64,000 nt of DNA from Hyphomicrobiales bacterium (GCA_900465685.1 UEGR01000013.1:186001-250000), one strand, 5' to 3'; positions 26,418 through 35,409 are shown, counted from the stretch's first letter. The notes: a model not told the origin generated them from the letters alone. Made by a program: numbers and translations.

Positions 26418-27214
26418 CCGCTCCATTGTCCAAGTCTGTTGTTATCTGGACCTTTGTGATTGCCGTACTGGTCCTGCTTTCGGCTCCGACCATCGTGGTT
26501 CTCGGTGCTTCCTTTACCTCGGGCAATATGATCACCTTCCCCCCGGAAGGGTTTTCATTGAAGTGGTACCAGAAAATCGTCGGGACGAGCGACCTGTGGG
26601 ATGCCTTCCTGCGTTCCCTCTACGTATCCTTCATTTGCACCATCGTGGCTATTCCTGTCGGAACGCTCGCCGGTATCGCGCTGGCCAAATATGCGGTTCG
26701 CTTTGAAAAGACGATCCAGATTTATCTGCTTCTGCCCTTTACGATCCCACTGATCGGCTCGGGCATCGGTTTGATGCTGATCTTCGGTCATGCAGGCATT
26801 TTGGGTCAGCTGTGGCCGGTGGGGATTGCAGCCTGCGTCATCAATCTCCCATTCATGATCTGGGCGGTGACAGCAAGCGCCGCTAATCTCGATGCCGATC
26901 TTGAGCTGGCGGCGGCCAATTGCGGGGCGGGGCCCATATCGACATTTTTCTTTGTCACGCTGCCCGTTGTCGTGCCGGGTGTGATCAGCGGTTCATTGCT
27001 GATGTTCATTCTCGCACTTAACGAGTTTCTGGTGAGCTTGCTGTTGGTTGATGCTCGCATCGTCACCCTGCCGGTGCAGATTTACAATTCGATCCGGTCC
27101 ATCATCACACCCGATCTTGCAGCGATCTCCGTTGTTTTCATCGCTTGCGCTGCGTTTGCCATTTTCCTGCTCGACCGGCTGGTCGGGCTCGACATTTTCC
27201 TCAAATCGAAATGA
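26414..27214 (+). CDS. ABC transporter permease, PotC type
   Basis: A 266-residue membrane protein with about six helices. The EAA-like loop is ELAAANCGAGPISTFFFVTLPVVVPG. It is translationally coupled to the previous permease. The next gene starts 38 bp on, so transporter and HisD-like enzyme are co-transcribed. Confidence 0.88.
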   Translation: MTAPLSKSVVIWTFVIAVLVLLSAPTIVVLGASFTSGNMITFPPEGFSLKWYQKIVGTSDLWDAFLRSLYVSFICTIVAIPVGTLAGIALAKYAVRFEKTIQIYLLLPFTIPLIGSGIGLMLIFGHAGILGQLWPVGIAACVINLPFMIWAVTASAANLDADLELAAANCGAGPISTFFFVTLPVVVPGVISGSLLMFILALNEFLVSLLLVDARIVTLPVQIYNSIRSIITPDLAAISVVFIACAAFAIFLLDRLVGLDIFLKSK

Positions 27215-27252
27215 CCAGCTGCGTCCCCATCGCGGCAAGCAAGGAGCCGACT

Positions 27253-28569
27253 ATGTCCGATGTTACCTTTCATGAACTGGCAAAACTGGATGATGCTGGA
27301 CGTGCGGAGCTTCTGAAGCGTTCCGAAACAGATCTTTCCGGCTTTATCGAGAAAGTGAAGCCGATCATCGAAGCGGTGCGCACGGAAGGCGACGCGGCAC
27401 TGGTGCGGTTTGCGCGCGATCTGGACAAGGCCGACGTTGATCCGGCCAATATCAAGGCAACCGAGGCGGAGTTTGACGCGGCTTTCGACAAGGTCGAGAA
27501 AGACGTCATCGAAGCCATTCAGTTTGGCATCGACAATATCCGTCATTTCCACGAAGAGCAGAAGCCGGAAGCGATGTGGCTGAAGGAAATGCGTCCCGGC
27601 GCTTTTGCTGGTGACCGTTTCACACCAATCCGGTCGGTGGCGCTTTATATTCCGCGCGGAAAAGGCGCATTTCCGTCTGTCACCATGATGACAGCCGTTC
27701 CCGCTGTCGTCGCCGGTGTGCCGGAACTGGCCATTGTGACCCCGCCGACGCCGGATGGCTCGGTTGATGCCGCCACGCTTGTCGCGGCACGTCTTGCTGG
27801 TGTGGAAACGGTCTATAAGGTGGGCGGCGCACAGGCCGTTGCAGCTGTTGCTTATGGCACGGAGACGGTTAAGCCCGCGCTCAAGATCGTTGGCCCGGGC
27901 AGCCCGTGGGTTGTCGCTGCAAAGCGCCTTCTGGGTGGCGTCATCGATCCGGGTCTTCCCGCAGGTCCTTCCGAAGCGGTGATTTTCGCTGACGACACTG
28001 TCAAGGGCGGTCTTGCCGCGCTCGACCTTCTGATCGAAGCCGAACACGGCCCGGATTCATCAGCCTGGCTGGTCACGCATAGCCGTCGCGTGGTTGAGGA
28101 AGCACTTGCCGCTCTCCCCGATCATTGGGCACGCATGACGGAACAGCGCGTCGGCTTCTCCAAGACTGTGCTGACCGGCAAATATGGCGGCATCGTTCTG
28201 ACGTCGTCAGTCGAGGAAAGCTATCGCTTCATCAACGAATATGCGCCGGAACATCTGGAGCTTCTTTCAACGGATCCGTTTGCGCATCTCGGCCACATCA
28301 CAGAGGCGGCCGAAATTCTCATGGGGCCGCATACGCCAGTCGTTATCGGCAATTTCGGCCTTGGCCCCAATGCTGTTCTACCGACCAGCCGCTGGGCGCG
28401 CACCTATGGCCCGCTTTCCGTCACCGATTTCGTGAAACGCTCTTCCATTGGCTATGTGACGGCTTCCGCCTATCCGGAATTCGCCAAGCACGCCCGCACG
28501 CTTGCCCGTTATGAGGGCTTTTCTTCTCATGAAAATGCCGTTTCGGAAATCCGTAAAGACTATCTCTGA
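27253..28569 (+). CDS. Histidinol dehydrogenase-family enzyme, probably catabolic (HpsN-like candidate)
   Basis: A 438-residue HisD-fold protein, NAD-dependent two-step alcohol-to-acid oxidation in the family. Catalytic Glu-His is kept in NEYAPEHLEL, and one zinc His in FSSHENAV. Compared with E. coli HisD, the zinc ligand Gln259 is Glu (LLIEAEHG), the ligand Asp360 is Asn (VIGNFG) and His367 is Ala (PNAVLPT). This argues against histidinol as substrate. With an SDR and a zinc alcohol dehydrogenase in the operon, a sulfopropanediol 3-dehydrogenase (HpsN) role is plausible. ATG 27253 has an AAGGAG site; the frame extends further upstream without one. Confidence 0.8.
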   Translation: MSDVTFHELAKLDDAGRAELLKRSETDLSGFIEKVKPIIEAVRTEGDAALVRFARDLDKADVDPANIKATEAEFDAAFDKVEKDVIEAIQFGIDNIRHFHEEQKPEAMWLKEMRPGAFAGDRFTPIRSVALYIPRGKGAFPSVTMMTAVPAVVAGVPELAIVTPPTPDGSVDAATLVAARLAGVETVYKVGGAQAVAAVAYGTETVKPALKIVGPGSPWVVAAKRLLGGVIDPGLPAGPSEAVIFADDTVKGGLAALDLLIEAEHGPDSSAWLVTHSRRVVEEALAALPDHWARMTEQRVGFSKTVLTGKYGGIVLTSSVEESYRFINEYAPEHLELLSTDPFAHLGHITEAAEILMGPHTPVVIGNFGLGPNAVLPTSRWARTYGPLSVTDFVKRSSIGYVTASAYPEFAKHARTLARYEGFSSHENAVSEIRKDYL

Positions 28570-28583
28570 ACAAGGTGGGTTCC

Positions 28584-29597
28584 ATGAAAGCGGTTCGGCT
28601 TTATGCGGCCAAGGATTTGCGGGTCGAGAATATCGACCCGCCAGCGGCACTTGAACCGGGCTGGGTTCGACTGAAAGTGTCAGCGGCTGGAATTTGCGGT
28701 TCTGACCTGCACAACTTCCAGACAGGACAGTGGATCAGCCGCTCGGCATCGGTCGCGGGACATGAATTTGCTGGTGTCGTGACCGAGATTGGTGCCGGGG
28801 TCAGCGGGTTCAAGCCGGGCGATACGGTGATCGCCGATTCCAGATATTGGTGCGGCGAGTGCCCGGCCTGTGCGAGCGGTCGACATAATGTCTGTTCTAC
28901 GCTTGGATTTATCGGTGAAGTCTGTGACGGTGGCTTTGCCGAAGAGACGGCGCTACCTGCCCGTTTGCTTGTCCCCTATGCTGCCGACATCAACCCTGTT
29001 GTGGCCGCGATGGGCGAGCCGCTTTCGGTTGCGTTGCACGCCATTCGCAAACAGCGCGTGCCGTCAGGCGAGGTGGTTCTGGTTGTCGGTTGCGGACCGA
29101 TTGGCGGGCTTGCCGCTCTGTTGCTGTCGCGCTTGCACGACGGGCCGGTGCTGGTCTGCGACCGTAATGAACAGCGGGCAGAACTTGTTGCAAGGGTAAC
29201 CGGCGCGACCAGTGTTCAACTCGACAATAATGCGTTGGAAGCGGCACTTTCGGGAAAGACTTTACGGTACGCAATCGATGCGACTGGCAATATAGCCGTT
29301 TTGAATGCGATAATCGACGTCCTGTCAGGTGGCGGTTCTCTGGCGCTCGTCGGGATTTCGCACGGCAAGATTGAGCTTGATCCGAATGTTCTGGTCGAAC
29401 GTGAAATCAGTCTGATCGGCTGCCATGCCTATCAGGATGAACTTACGGAAATCGCGGCCTTGCTCCCCGAACTAGAAGCATCGCTTGTCGAATTGATTGA
29501 TCGAGAAATTTCGCTTGATGACGTACCAGAAGCTTACGACCGCTTGCTTGCAGGGCAGGCCGAGGGTCTGAAAACGATCATACGGATAGGAGCATAG
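28584..29597 (+). CDS. Zinc-dependent alcohol dehydrogenase (MDR family)
   Basis: A 337-residue enzyme. Catalytic zinc residues lie in AAGICGSDLHNF and GHEFAGVV. The structural zinc Cys cluster is CGECPACASGRHNVC. The nucleotide motif is VVGCGPIGGLAALLL. It resembles threonine- or polyol-type dehydrogenases. AAGGTGGG precedes ATG 28584; an in-frame GTG at 28575 lies inside that site. It is 14 bp after the HisD-like gene and probably oxidises the same imported compound at another hydroxyl. Confidence 0.88.
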   Translation: MKAVRLYAAKDLRVENIDPPAALEPGWVRLKVSAAGICGSDLHNFQTGQWISRSASVAGHEFAGVVTEIGAGVSGFKPGDTVIADSRYWCGECPACASGRHNVCSTLGFIGEVCDGGFAEETALPARLLVPYAADINPVVAAMGEPLSVALHAIRKQRVPSGEVVLVVGCGPIGGLAALLLSRLHDGPVLVCDRNEQRAELVARVTGATSVQLDNNALEAALSGKTLRYAIDATGNIAVLNAIIDVLSGGGSLALVGISHGKIELDPNVLVEREISLIGCHAYQDELTEIAALLPELEASLVELIDREISLDDVPEAYDRLLAGQAEGLKTIIRIGA

Positions 29598-29604
29598 TTT
29601 AATC

Positions 29605-30375
29605 ATGGGCTCTACCGGCAAATCGGATAGTGATCACGCATCAGCGATGGAATTGCCCGAGACAGCAGGGCCGCTTTACGAAAAGGTCAAAGCCCAGGTT
29701 CTGGAAAATATCCGGTCCGGACGTTGGCCTGGAAATTTTCGCCTGCCATCTGAACATGAGCTTGTCGATGCGCTCGGCATTTCCCGCATGACCGTCAATC
29801 GGGCGCTACGCGAACTCACCGATCAGGGTATTTTGAAACGTATTCAGGGTGTCGGCACCTTCGTTTCCCCACCAAAGCCCGAAACGACATTGATCGAAGT
29901 AGTCAACATTGCCAATGAAATCGCGGCGCGTGGCGGCACGCATCGTGCGCAGGTGGTGGCACTCGATATAGTGCAGCCGGATGCAGCACTGTTGAATGCT
30001 TTTGAACTGCAAAGCCCTATAGATGTTGCGCATTCAATAATCGTGCATTTCGAAAACAATGTGCCCGTGCAGTTGGAAGAACGCTTCGTCAATACGCAAC
30101 TGGTGCAGGACTATGAGCTGCAGGATTTCCGCACCATCACGACCTACGATTATCTGCAAAAGAGCACACCGATGACGGAAGTCGAACAGGTGATCTCCGC
30201 CGTTACTGCCGATGCCCACATTGCAGCTTTGCTGCAAATTGAGGTCGATGCGGCTTGCCTTCATCTCGACCGCCGTACATGGACCAGAGATACGGTCGCG
30301 ACCGTCAACAAGCTGATCTATGCCGGTGATCGTTATCGTTTGGGTAGTCGCTACAAGCCCGAAATTTACAGGTAG
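29605..30375 (+). CDS. GntR-family regulator, HutC subfamily (UTRA domain)
   Basis: A 256-residue protein with an N-terminal winged HTH (LPSEHELVDALGISRMTVNRALREL) and a UTRA ligand-binding domain ending DRRTWTRDTVATVNKLIYAGDRYRLGSRYKP, closest in style to HutC, the histidine-utilisation repressor. No hut enzymes are nearby, so the effector is likely the substrate of this operon. It is 7 bp after the alcohol dehydrogenase and probably autoregulates the operon from the 22.1-22.2 kb control region. Confidence 0.88.
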   Translation: MGSTGKSDSDHASAMELPETAGPLYEKVKAQVLENIRSGRWPGNFRLPSEHELVDALGISRMTVNRALRELTDQGILKRIQGVGTFVSPPKPETTLIEVVNIANEIAARGGTHRAQVVALDIVQPDAALLNAFELQSPIDVAHSIIVHFENNVPVQLEERFVNTQLVQDYELQDFRTITTYDYLQKSTPMTEVEQVISAVTADAHIAALLQIEVDAACLHLDRRTWTRDTVATVNKLIYAGDRYRLGSRYKPEIYR

Positions 30376-30395
30376 AGATTACCCATTTGCATTCC

Positions 30396-32144
30396 TCAGC
30401 GGGTACGAACCATCTCGACATTGCTGTGTTGGATGCGCGCTTTGAGCAGGTCCTGCCGCGAGACGAGGCCAACCACCTTATGCGATTGCGGGTCGAGAAT
30501 GGGGATGCGCGGGATACCGCTCATGACCATGAGATCGGCAACTTCACCGAGCGGCGTTGATGTAAAGGCAGTGGGCTGCGAGGCATCGGAGAGCGTTTCA
30601 GCAAGCGAGGTTGCTACCGGAGCGCCCGAAACCTGCCATTGTAAGACTTCAGATCGTGAAACGAGACCGAGCAAGCGCCCGTCATCGTCCAGAACCGGAT
30701 AGGCCCTGTGACGTGCGTCTTTGGTGAAGAATGCAATTGTGGCATCAATTGACTGCTTGCCCGACAGGCATTCCGGGTTGGGTGTCATCACGTGAGCGGC
30801 CTGAAGGAATGCAAAGGGGTCCACGGAATATTCCTGCAAGATGTGCCGTCCCCGACGCGCAATTTTCTCCGTCAGAATTGAACGATTGAGAATGAGCACG
30901 CTGACGGCATAGGCCGAGGCCGAAGCGGCAATTGTCTCAGGCAAGGCGGCAAAATGGCCAGTGAGTTCAACTGCAAATATTGCACTTGTCAGCGGAGCCC
31001 TCATCGCGCCGCTCAATATCCCGGCCATGCCGATCATCGCCCAGAAACCTGCGCCCCCGGGCAGAAACTGTCCAATCAATGCGCCCAGAGCGCCGCCGAG
31101 CAAAAGAAGCGGCGCAAGCACACCGCCGGAAGTGCCAGACCCCAGCGCGATCAGCCAGACCGCCGCCTTGACCACCAGCAGTAATGCAATTGCTTTCAGC
31201 GTCATTGAGCCATCCAGCAATTGCTGAATGCTGGCATAGCCCGCACCAAGGACATGCGGATCAATCAGTCCACCTATACCGACCGCAATGGCGCCAAGAG
31301 CTGGCCACCACATCCAGTGAACCGGCAGCCGGTGAAACATGTCTTCAATGCGATAAAGGCCGGTTGAGAGCAACACGCTCTGGATGCCGACAATAGCGCC
31401 AAGGATCAGCGCAAACAAAAGAGGCATTCCGCCGCTGGCATCGAGGCTCATGAAGGGGAAAAGTGGCCCTGAACTGATCAGAAAGGGCCGCCAGGCTGTT
31501 GAGACCAGAACGGCGACAACAACAGGTATGAAACTGCGAGGCTTCCATTCGAACAGCAATACCTCCAATGCAAGCAGGATAGCTGCCATGGGTGTGCCGA
31601 ATATCGCCGTCATGCCTGCTGTAGCGCCTGAGACGAGCAGGGTTTTGCGTTCCGCTGCACTCAGTTCAAAAAGCTGTGCGAATAGAGAACCGATAGCTCC
31701 GCCCGTCATGATGATTGGTCCCTCGGCACCGAACGGACCGCCGCTGCCGATAGAGATTGCGGAAGACAACGGCTTCAGCACCGCAACTTTGAGAGAAAGA
31801 CGGCTTTCGCCAAACAGAATCGCTTCAATCGCTTCCGGAATTCCGTGCCCGCGGATTTTTTCCGAACCATATCGCGCCATCAATCCGATAATGAGACTAC
31901 CGATAACGGGTATGACAAGCGCCAGCCAGCCCAGTTGATTGTCGATGATTTCGGAACTGGCGAATGAAAACCGGCCAAACCAGAAAAGATTGGTCGAGAG
32001 GGCAATGAGTTTCAGCAGCAACCATGCCCCAAACGCGCCACCTGTGCCAACCACGATAGCTGCAAGCGCGAGCATCAACATACGGCGATCGGTCGTATGG
32101 TCGCGCAATCTTGGAAGATTTGGTATGGCTGAAGGCGTGGACAT
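30396..32144 (-). CDS. CLC-type chloride channel/antiporter with C-terminal CBS pair
   Basis: A 582-residue membrane protein. CLC anion-path motifs are RGHGIPEA (in place of the usual GSGIP), GAEGPIIM with the gating Glu, and GTSGGVLAP. The last 150 residues are two CBS domains (VMTPNPECLS...LGLVSRSEVL; GVADLMV-type repeat ending VVGLVSRQDLLKA) that bind nucleotides. It likely moves chloride or another anion, perhaps in exchange for protons. GGAG lies before ATG. It is divergent from a MarR gene, with a perfect operator between them. Confidence 0.9.
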   Translation of the reverse strand: MSTPSAIPNLPRLRDHTTDRRMLMLALAAIVVGTGGAFGAWLLLKLIALSTNLFWFGRFSFASSEIIDNQLGWLALVIPVIGSLIIGLMARYGSEKIRGHGIPEAIEAILFGESRLSLKVAVLKPLSSAISIGSGGPFGAEGPIIMTGGAIGSLFAQLFELSAAERKTLLVSGATAGMTAIFGTPMAAILLALEVLLFEWKPRSFIPVVVAVLVSTAWRPFLISSGPLFPFMSLDASGGMPLLFALILGAIVGIQSVLLSTGLYRIEDMFHRLPVHWMWWPALGAIAVGIGGLIDPHVLGAGYASIQQLLDGSMTLKAIALLLVVKAAVWLIALGSGTSGGVLAPLLLLGGALGALIGQFLPGGAGFWAMIGMAGILSGAMRAPLTSAIFAVELTGHFAALPETIAASASAYAVSVLILNRSILTEKIARRGRHILQEYSVDPFAFLQAAHVMTPNPECLSGKQSIDATIAFFTKDARHRAYPVLDDDGRLLGLVSRSEVLQWQVSGAPVATSLAETLSDASQPTAFTSTPLGEVADLMVMSGIPRIPILDPQSHKVVGLVSRQDLLKARIQHSNVEMVRTR

Positions 32145-32174
32145 AATGGCTCCGGACTTAATGAGATCGAAAGC

Positions 32175-32201
32175 GAATTATATCGTAATGCGATATAATT
32201 C
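32175..32201. promoter_or_regulatory. Candidate MarR operator: 11-bp inverted repeat
   Basis: GAATTATATCG (32175-32185), spacer TAATG, CGATATAATTC (32191-32201) is perfectly symmetric. It occupies most of the 69-bp gap between the CLC and MarR starts. Size, AT-richness and the ATATCG half-site match known MarR-family operators. Control of both genes is inferred. Confidence 0.8.
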
Positions 32202-32213
32202 AAGAAGGTAAAA

Positions 32214-32630
32214 ATGGCTTCGAGAAAAATGACTGATGACGATTATGCGGTGCTGGCGGATTTTCGCTATTCGTTGCGAAATTTCATGGCTTTCAGTGAA
32301 ACCAAGGCCGGAGAGTATAATCTGACTCCGCAGCAGCATCAGGCGCTGTTGGCCATTCGTGCTGCAACGGATGGTAAGGCGACGGTCGGTTATGTTGCCG
32401 AACGCCTGGTTCTGAAGCCGCATAGCGCCAGCGGATTGATTGCGCGTCTGGAAGCACTGGGTCTTCTCAAACGTTTACCGGGAATGGACGATAAACGGCA
32501 AACTGTTCTCGCCCTGACCGATGAGGCGGAAAGAATATTGGCCGAACTGAGCCTGACCCACCGCGAAGAAATCCGCCGGTTGCGCCCCTTGCTGCTCGAC
32601 CTGCTGTCGCGAATAGAGAGTGAAGCCTAG
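32214..32630 (+). CDS. MarR-family transcriptional regulator
   Basis: A 138-residue winged-helix protein. It has LTPQQHQALLAIRAA, VGYVAERLVLKPHSASGLIARLEALGLLKR (recognition helix) and the wing DDKRQTVLALTDEAERIL. AGAAGG lies before the ATG. It probably represses itself and the divergent CLC gene through the palindrome at 32175. Confidence 0.9.
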   Translation: MASRKMTDDDYAVLADFRYSLRNFMAFSETKAGEYNLTPQQHQALLAIRAATDGKATVGYVAERLVLKPHSASGLIARLEALGLLKRLPGMDDKRQTVLALTDEAERILAELSLTHREEIRRLRPLLLDLLSRIESEA

Positions 32631-32666
32631 ACTGCATGTCTCTGATCTCAGCCAACCGTGGCATGT

Positions 32667-33137
32667 CTAGCCGATGGGCAGGCCAATTTCGGATTTCATC
32701 GTGCGCAAGGCGATTTCCGATTGCACGCGGGCGACCTGCGGGTGCGGCAGCAATACGAGATGTATGAAATCAGCAAAGGCCGAAAGATCCTTGGCGACGA
32801 TGATCAGCACATAATCCGCATCGCCCGAAACCGAATAGGCTTCGCGCACTTCTTCATGTCTTGCGAGAAAGCTGACAAAGGATTCATCGGTGCGTTCGTT
32901 GTGAGTCGATAGATTGATGCGTGTGATAGCCCGCAGGCCATAACCCAGTCTTGCGGCATCGAGACGGGCAGAATAGCCTTGAATAATGCCTTCCTGTTCC
33001 AACCGCGTGCGGCGACGCGAGCATTGGGATTGGGACAGATTGACGAGTTCGGAAAGCTCGGCATTGGTCAATGATGCATCCCGCTGCAACGTTTGCAGAA
33101 TTGCACGATCAAAGGAATCCAGGGTGATTTCGTGCAT
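32667..33137 (-). CDS. Lrp/AsnC-family transcriptional regulator
   Basis: A 156-residue protein. The N-terminal HTH is LTNAELSELVNLSQSQCSRRRTRLEQEGII. The C-terminal RAM domain has YSVSGDADYVLIIVAKDL. It is divergent from hpd (118-bp gap), as Lrp-type regulators often are with tyrosine/phenylalanine catabolic genes, so it probably senses an aromatic amino acid. Confidence 0.9.
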   Translation of the reverse strand: MHEITLDSFDRAILQTLQRDASLTNAELSELVNLSQSQCSRRRTRLEQEGIIQGYSARLDAARLGYGLRAITRINLSTHNERTDESFVSFLARHEEVREAYSVSGDADYVLIIVAKDLSAFADFIHLVLLPHPQVARVQSEIALRTMKSEIGLPIG

Positions 33138-33255
33138 GAAATGTCCTTAAGGCTCACAGTTCTTGCAAATCTTCTCCGAGGTCGCGCGACATTGCAAGCA
33201 CTTCGCGGAATGTTTCTCATAGAATTCTTCTTAATCACGATAAGGAGGATTCAAA

Positions 33256-34401
33256 ATGGGACCATTTCCGCACGACGCGCCGAAAGCCGAAATCAACGAA
33301 GCAAATCCCGCCGGGACGGATGGCTTTGAATTTGTCGAATTCGCACATCCCGAGCCCGAAAAGCTCGACATTCTGTTCCGTCAGATGGGTTTTCGACCTG
33401 TCGCCAAGCATCGCAAGAAGGACATTGTTCTCTACCGTCAGGGCGATATCAATTATCTTCTGAACCGTGAACCCAAAAGCCATGCCGCGGCGTTTGTTGC
33501 AGACCATGGTCCTTGTGCGCCTGCCATGGCATGGCGTGTGGTGGATGCCGGCCATGCGCTCCGGCGTGCAGTGGAACTGGGTGCGGAAGAATATCGCGGC
33601 GACGGCAAGTCGCTCGATGTTCCCGCTGTCATCGGCATTGGCGGCTCGCTGCTTTACTTCGTGGATACATATGGCGACGATGGTTCGTGCTATTCAGCCG
33701 AGTTCGAATGGCTTGGCGAAGTCGATCCGAAACCAGAGGGTTTCGGCTTCTACTACCTCGACCATCTCACGCATAATGTGGTGCGCGGGAATATGAACAC
33801 TTGGTACAAATTCTACCACGACACATTCAATTTCCGTGAGATCCGTTATTTCGATATTGCCGGGAAAATGACCGGGCTGACCAGTCGTGCACTGACGTCT
33901 CCTGACGGGAAAATCCGCATTCCAATCAATGAAAGTGCGGATGATCATAGCCAGATCGAAGAATATCTTCGTGCATATAAGGGCGAGGGCATTCAGCATA
34001 TAGCAATCGCCAGCAACGATATTTATGGCGGCACGGATGCAATTGCGGCGCAGGGTCTGGAATTCATGCCCGGTCCTCCGGACATCTATTATGAAAAGTC
34101 CAAGGCGCGTGTCAAAGACCACAATGAACCGCTCGACAAGTTGAAGAAGCGTGGAATCCTCATCGATGGCGAAGGTGTTCTGGGCGGTGGCGAAACGCGC
34201 ATCCTTCTGCAGATTTTCTCAAAAACCGTAATCGGGCCGATCTTCTTCGAGTTTATTCAACGAAAGGGGGATGACGGCTTTGGCGAGGGCAATTTCAAGG
34301 CCTTGTTCGAGTCCATTGAGGAAGATCAGATTCAGCGCGGTGTGTTGGGCAATGTTCAGCCTAAATCCAAGAGCGGCCAACTGGCTGGCAATCGTGCATG
34401 A
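33256..34401 (+). CDS. hpd: 4-hydroxyphenylpyruvate dioxygenase
   Basis: A 381-residue Fe(II) dioxygenase that makes homogentisate in tyrosine breakdown. The metal ligands are visible: His in YLDHLTHNV, His in GIQHIAIAS and Glu in FFEFIQRKG. Other hallmarks are GEGVLGGGETRILLQIFSKT and GFGEGNFKALFESIE. AAGGAGG lies before the ATG. It overlaps the Rieske gene by 4 bases. The other homogentisate-pathway genes are not in the window. Confidence 0.95.
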   Translation: MGPFPHDAPKAEINEANPAGTDGFEFVEFAHPEPEKLDILFRQMGFRPVAKHRKKDIVLYRQGDINYLLNREPKSHAAAFVADHGPCAPAMAWRVVDAGHALRRAVELGAEEYRGDGKSLDVPAVIGIGGSLLYFVDTYGDDGSCYSAEFEWLGEVDPKPEGFGFYYLDHLTHNVVRGNMNTWYKFYHDTFNFREIRYFDIAGKMTGLTSRALTSPDGKIRIPINESADDHSQIEEYLRAYKGEGIQHIAIASNDIYGGTDAIAAQGLEFMPGPPDIYYEKSKARVKDHNEPLDKLKKRGILIDGEGVLGGGETRILLQIFSKTVIGPIFFEFIQRKGDDGFGEGNFKALFESIEEDQIQRGVLGNVQPKSKSGQLAGNRA

Positions 34402-34772
34402 GTGAAGCGTGGCGCTCGTATTCCGGAGCACCTGAGAGCGGTACGGTCCTATGCCCGTCGGCAGACGTAACCGACGGGCATACAAAATGTTTGGTCCTGC
34501 GTAGTGATGGGAAGGAGTTTCCACTTCTTCTTATCAGGCGGGACGGAATCGTGCGCGGTTTCGTCAATGCTTGTCCGCATCAATATCTCCCATTAAACTA
34601 CCGGTCAGACGAGATACTCTCGCCCGATGGTGCGCGTCTCCTCTGCACAGCCCACGATGCGATGTTCGACGCCGAGAGCGGCATGTGTCTGTCGGCCGGG
34701 CTGGACGGACTTGATGCGGTCCCAGTGGCGGATGACGGAAACGGGAATGTTGTCATCCACGAGCGGGAGTAA
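34398..34772 (+). CDS. Small Rieske [2Fe-2S] protein
   Basis: A 124-residue protein. Its Rieske cluster ligands are Cys and His in NACPHQYLPL and Cys and His in LLCTAHDAMFD. It could be a ferredoxin-type electron donor or a regulatory subunit. It is translationally coupled to hpd (ATGA overlap), although HPPD itself needs no ferredoxin, so the partner is unclear. Confidence 0.85.
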   Translation: MSEAWRSYSGAPESGTVLCPSADVTDGHTKCLVLRSDGKEFPLLLIRRDGIVRGFVNACPHQYLPLNYRSDEILSPDGARLLCTAHDAMFDAESGMCLSAGLDGLDAVPVADDGNGNVVIHERE

Positions 34773-34792
34773 TCAAGCAATGGGAGGAAGTC

Positions 34793-35236
34793 ATGCCGAG
34801 TACAATTCGCCTGCATCGTGTCATTGCCGCTAAGCCTGAAAAGATTTTCCGGGCATTTATCGAGCCAGACGCAATAGCGAGCTGGTTGCCGCCCTATGGA
34901 TATCTTTGCACCGTTCACGAACTGGATGCGAAGGTTGGCGGCAGTCATAAAATGTCGTTTCGCAATTTCACGACGGGCCATAGCCACGGCTTTGGCGGGA
35001 CATATCTCGAATTCGTTCCCGGTGAGCGTCTTGTCTATACGGATAAGTTCGACGATGCGAACCTGCCGGGTGAGATGAAGGTCACGGTTGTTTTGAAAGC
35101 CGTTTCTGTCGGAACGGAAGTCAACATCACACAGGAAGGCGTGCCGGATATTATTCCTGCGGAAGCCTGCTATCTGGGCTGGCAAGACTCGCTTCACAAA
35201 CTCACCAAGCTGGTTGTGCCTGAAATAAACGAGTAG
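34793..35236 (+). CDS. SRPBCC / AHSA1-like protein
   Basis: A 147-residue single-domain protein of the START/Bet v 1 fold: HRVIAAKPEKIFRAFIEPDAIASWLPP at the start, GTYLEFVPGERLVYTDKF in the middle and ITQEGVPDIIPAEACYLGWQDSLHKL at the end. The family binds hydrophobic ligands; a precise role is unknown. GGGAGG precedes the ATG. It follows the Rieske gene by 20 bp in the hpd operon. Confidence 0.85.
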   Translation: MPSTIRLHRVIAAKPEKIFRAFIEPDAIASWLPPYGYLCTVHELDAKVGGSHKMSFRNFTTGHSHGFGGTYLEFVPGERLVYTDKFDDANLPGEMKVTVVLKAVSVGTEVNITQEGVPDIIPAEACYLGWQDSLHKLTKLVVPEINE

Positions 35237-35384
35237 CTGTCGCCGCTATGTATAAGCATGTGAGCAGCTTTGATGGCTGTTCGCGACGGTCATCTCGCGG
35301 GTTGTAACGCGACAAATATTGCAACTGTTTTTTTCGGAGCAGGGTGCGTTATTCTGATGGTTAGCTTGCGAAAGATTTCTTCCT

Positions 35385-35409
35385 TAATCTCGTAAAACTA
35401 TCGAGATTA
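35385..35409. promoter_or_regulatory. Inverted repeat in the aspT upstream region
   Basis: TAATCTCG (35385-35392) and CGAGATTA (35402-35409) are perfect arms 9 bases apart, in an AT-rich 286-bp gap before aspT. It could be an operator. There is no T-run, so it is not an obvious terminator for the hpd operon. Confidence 0.4.
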
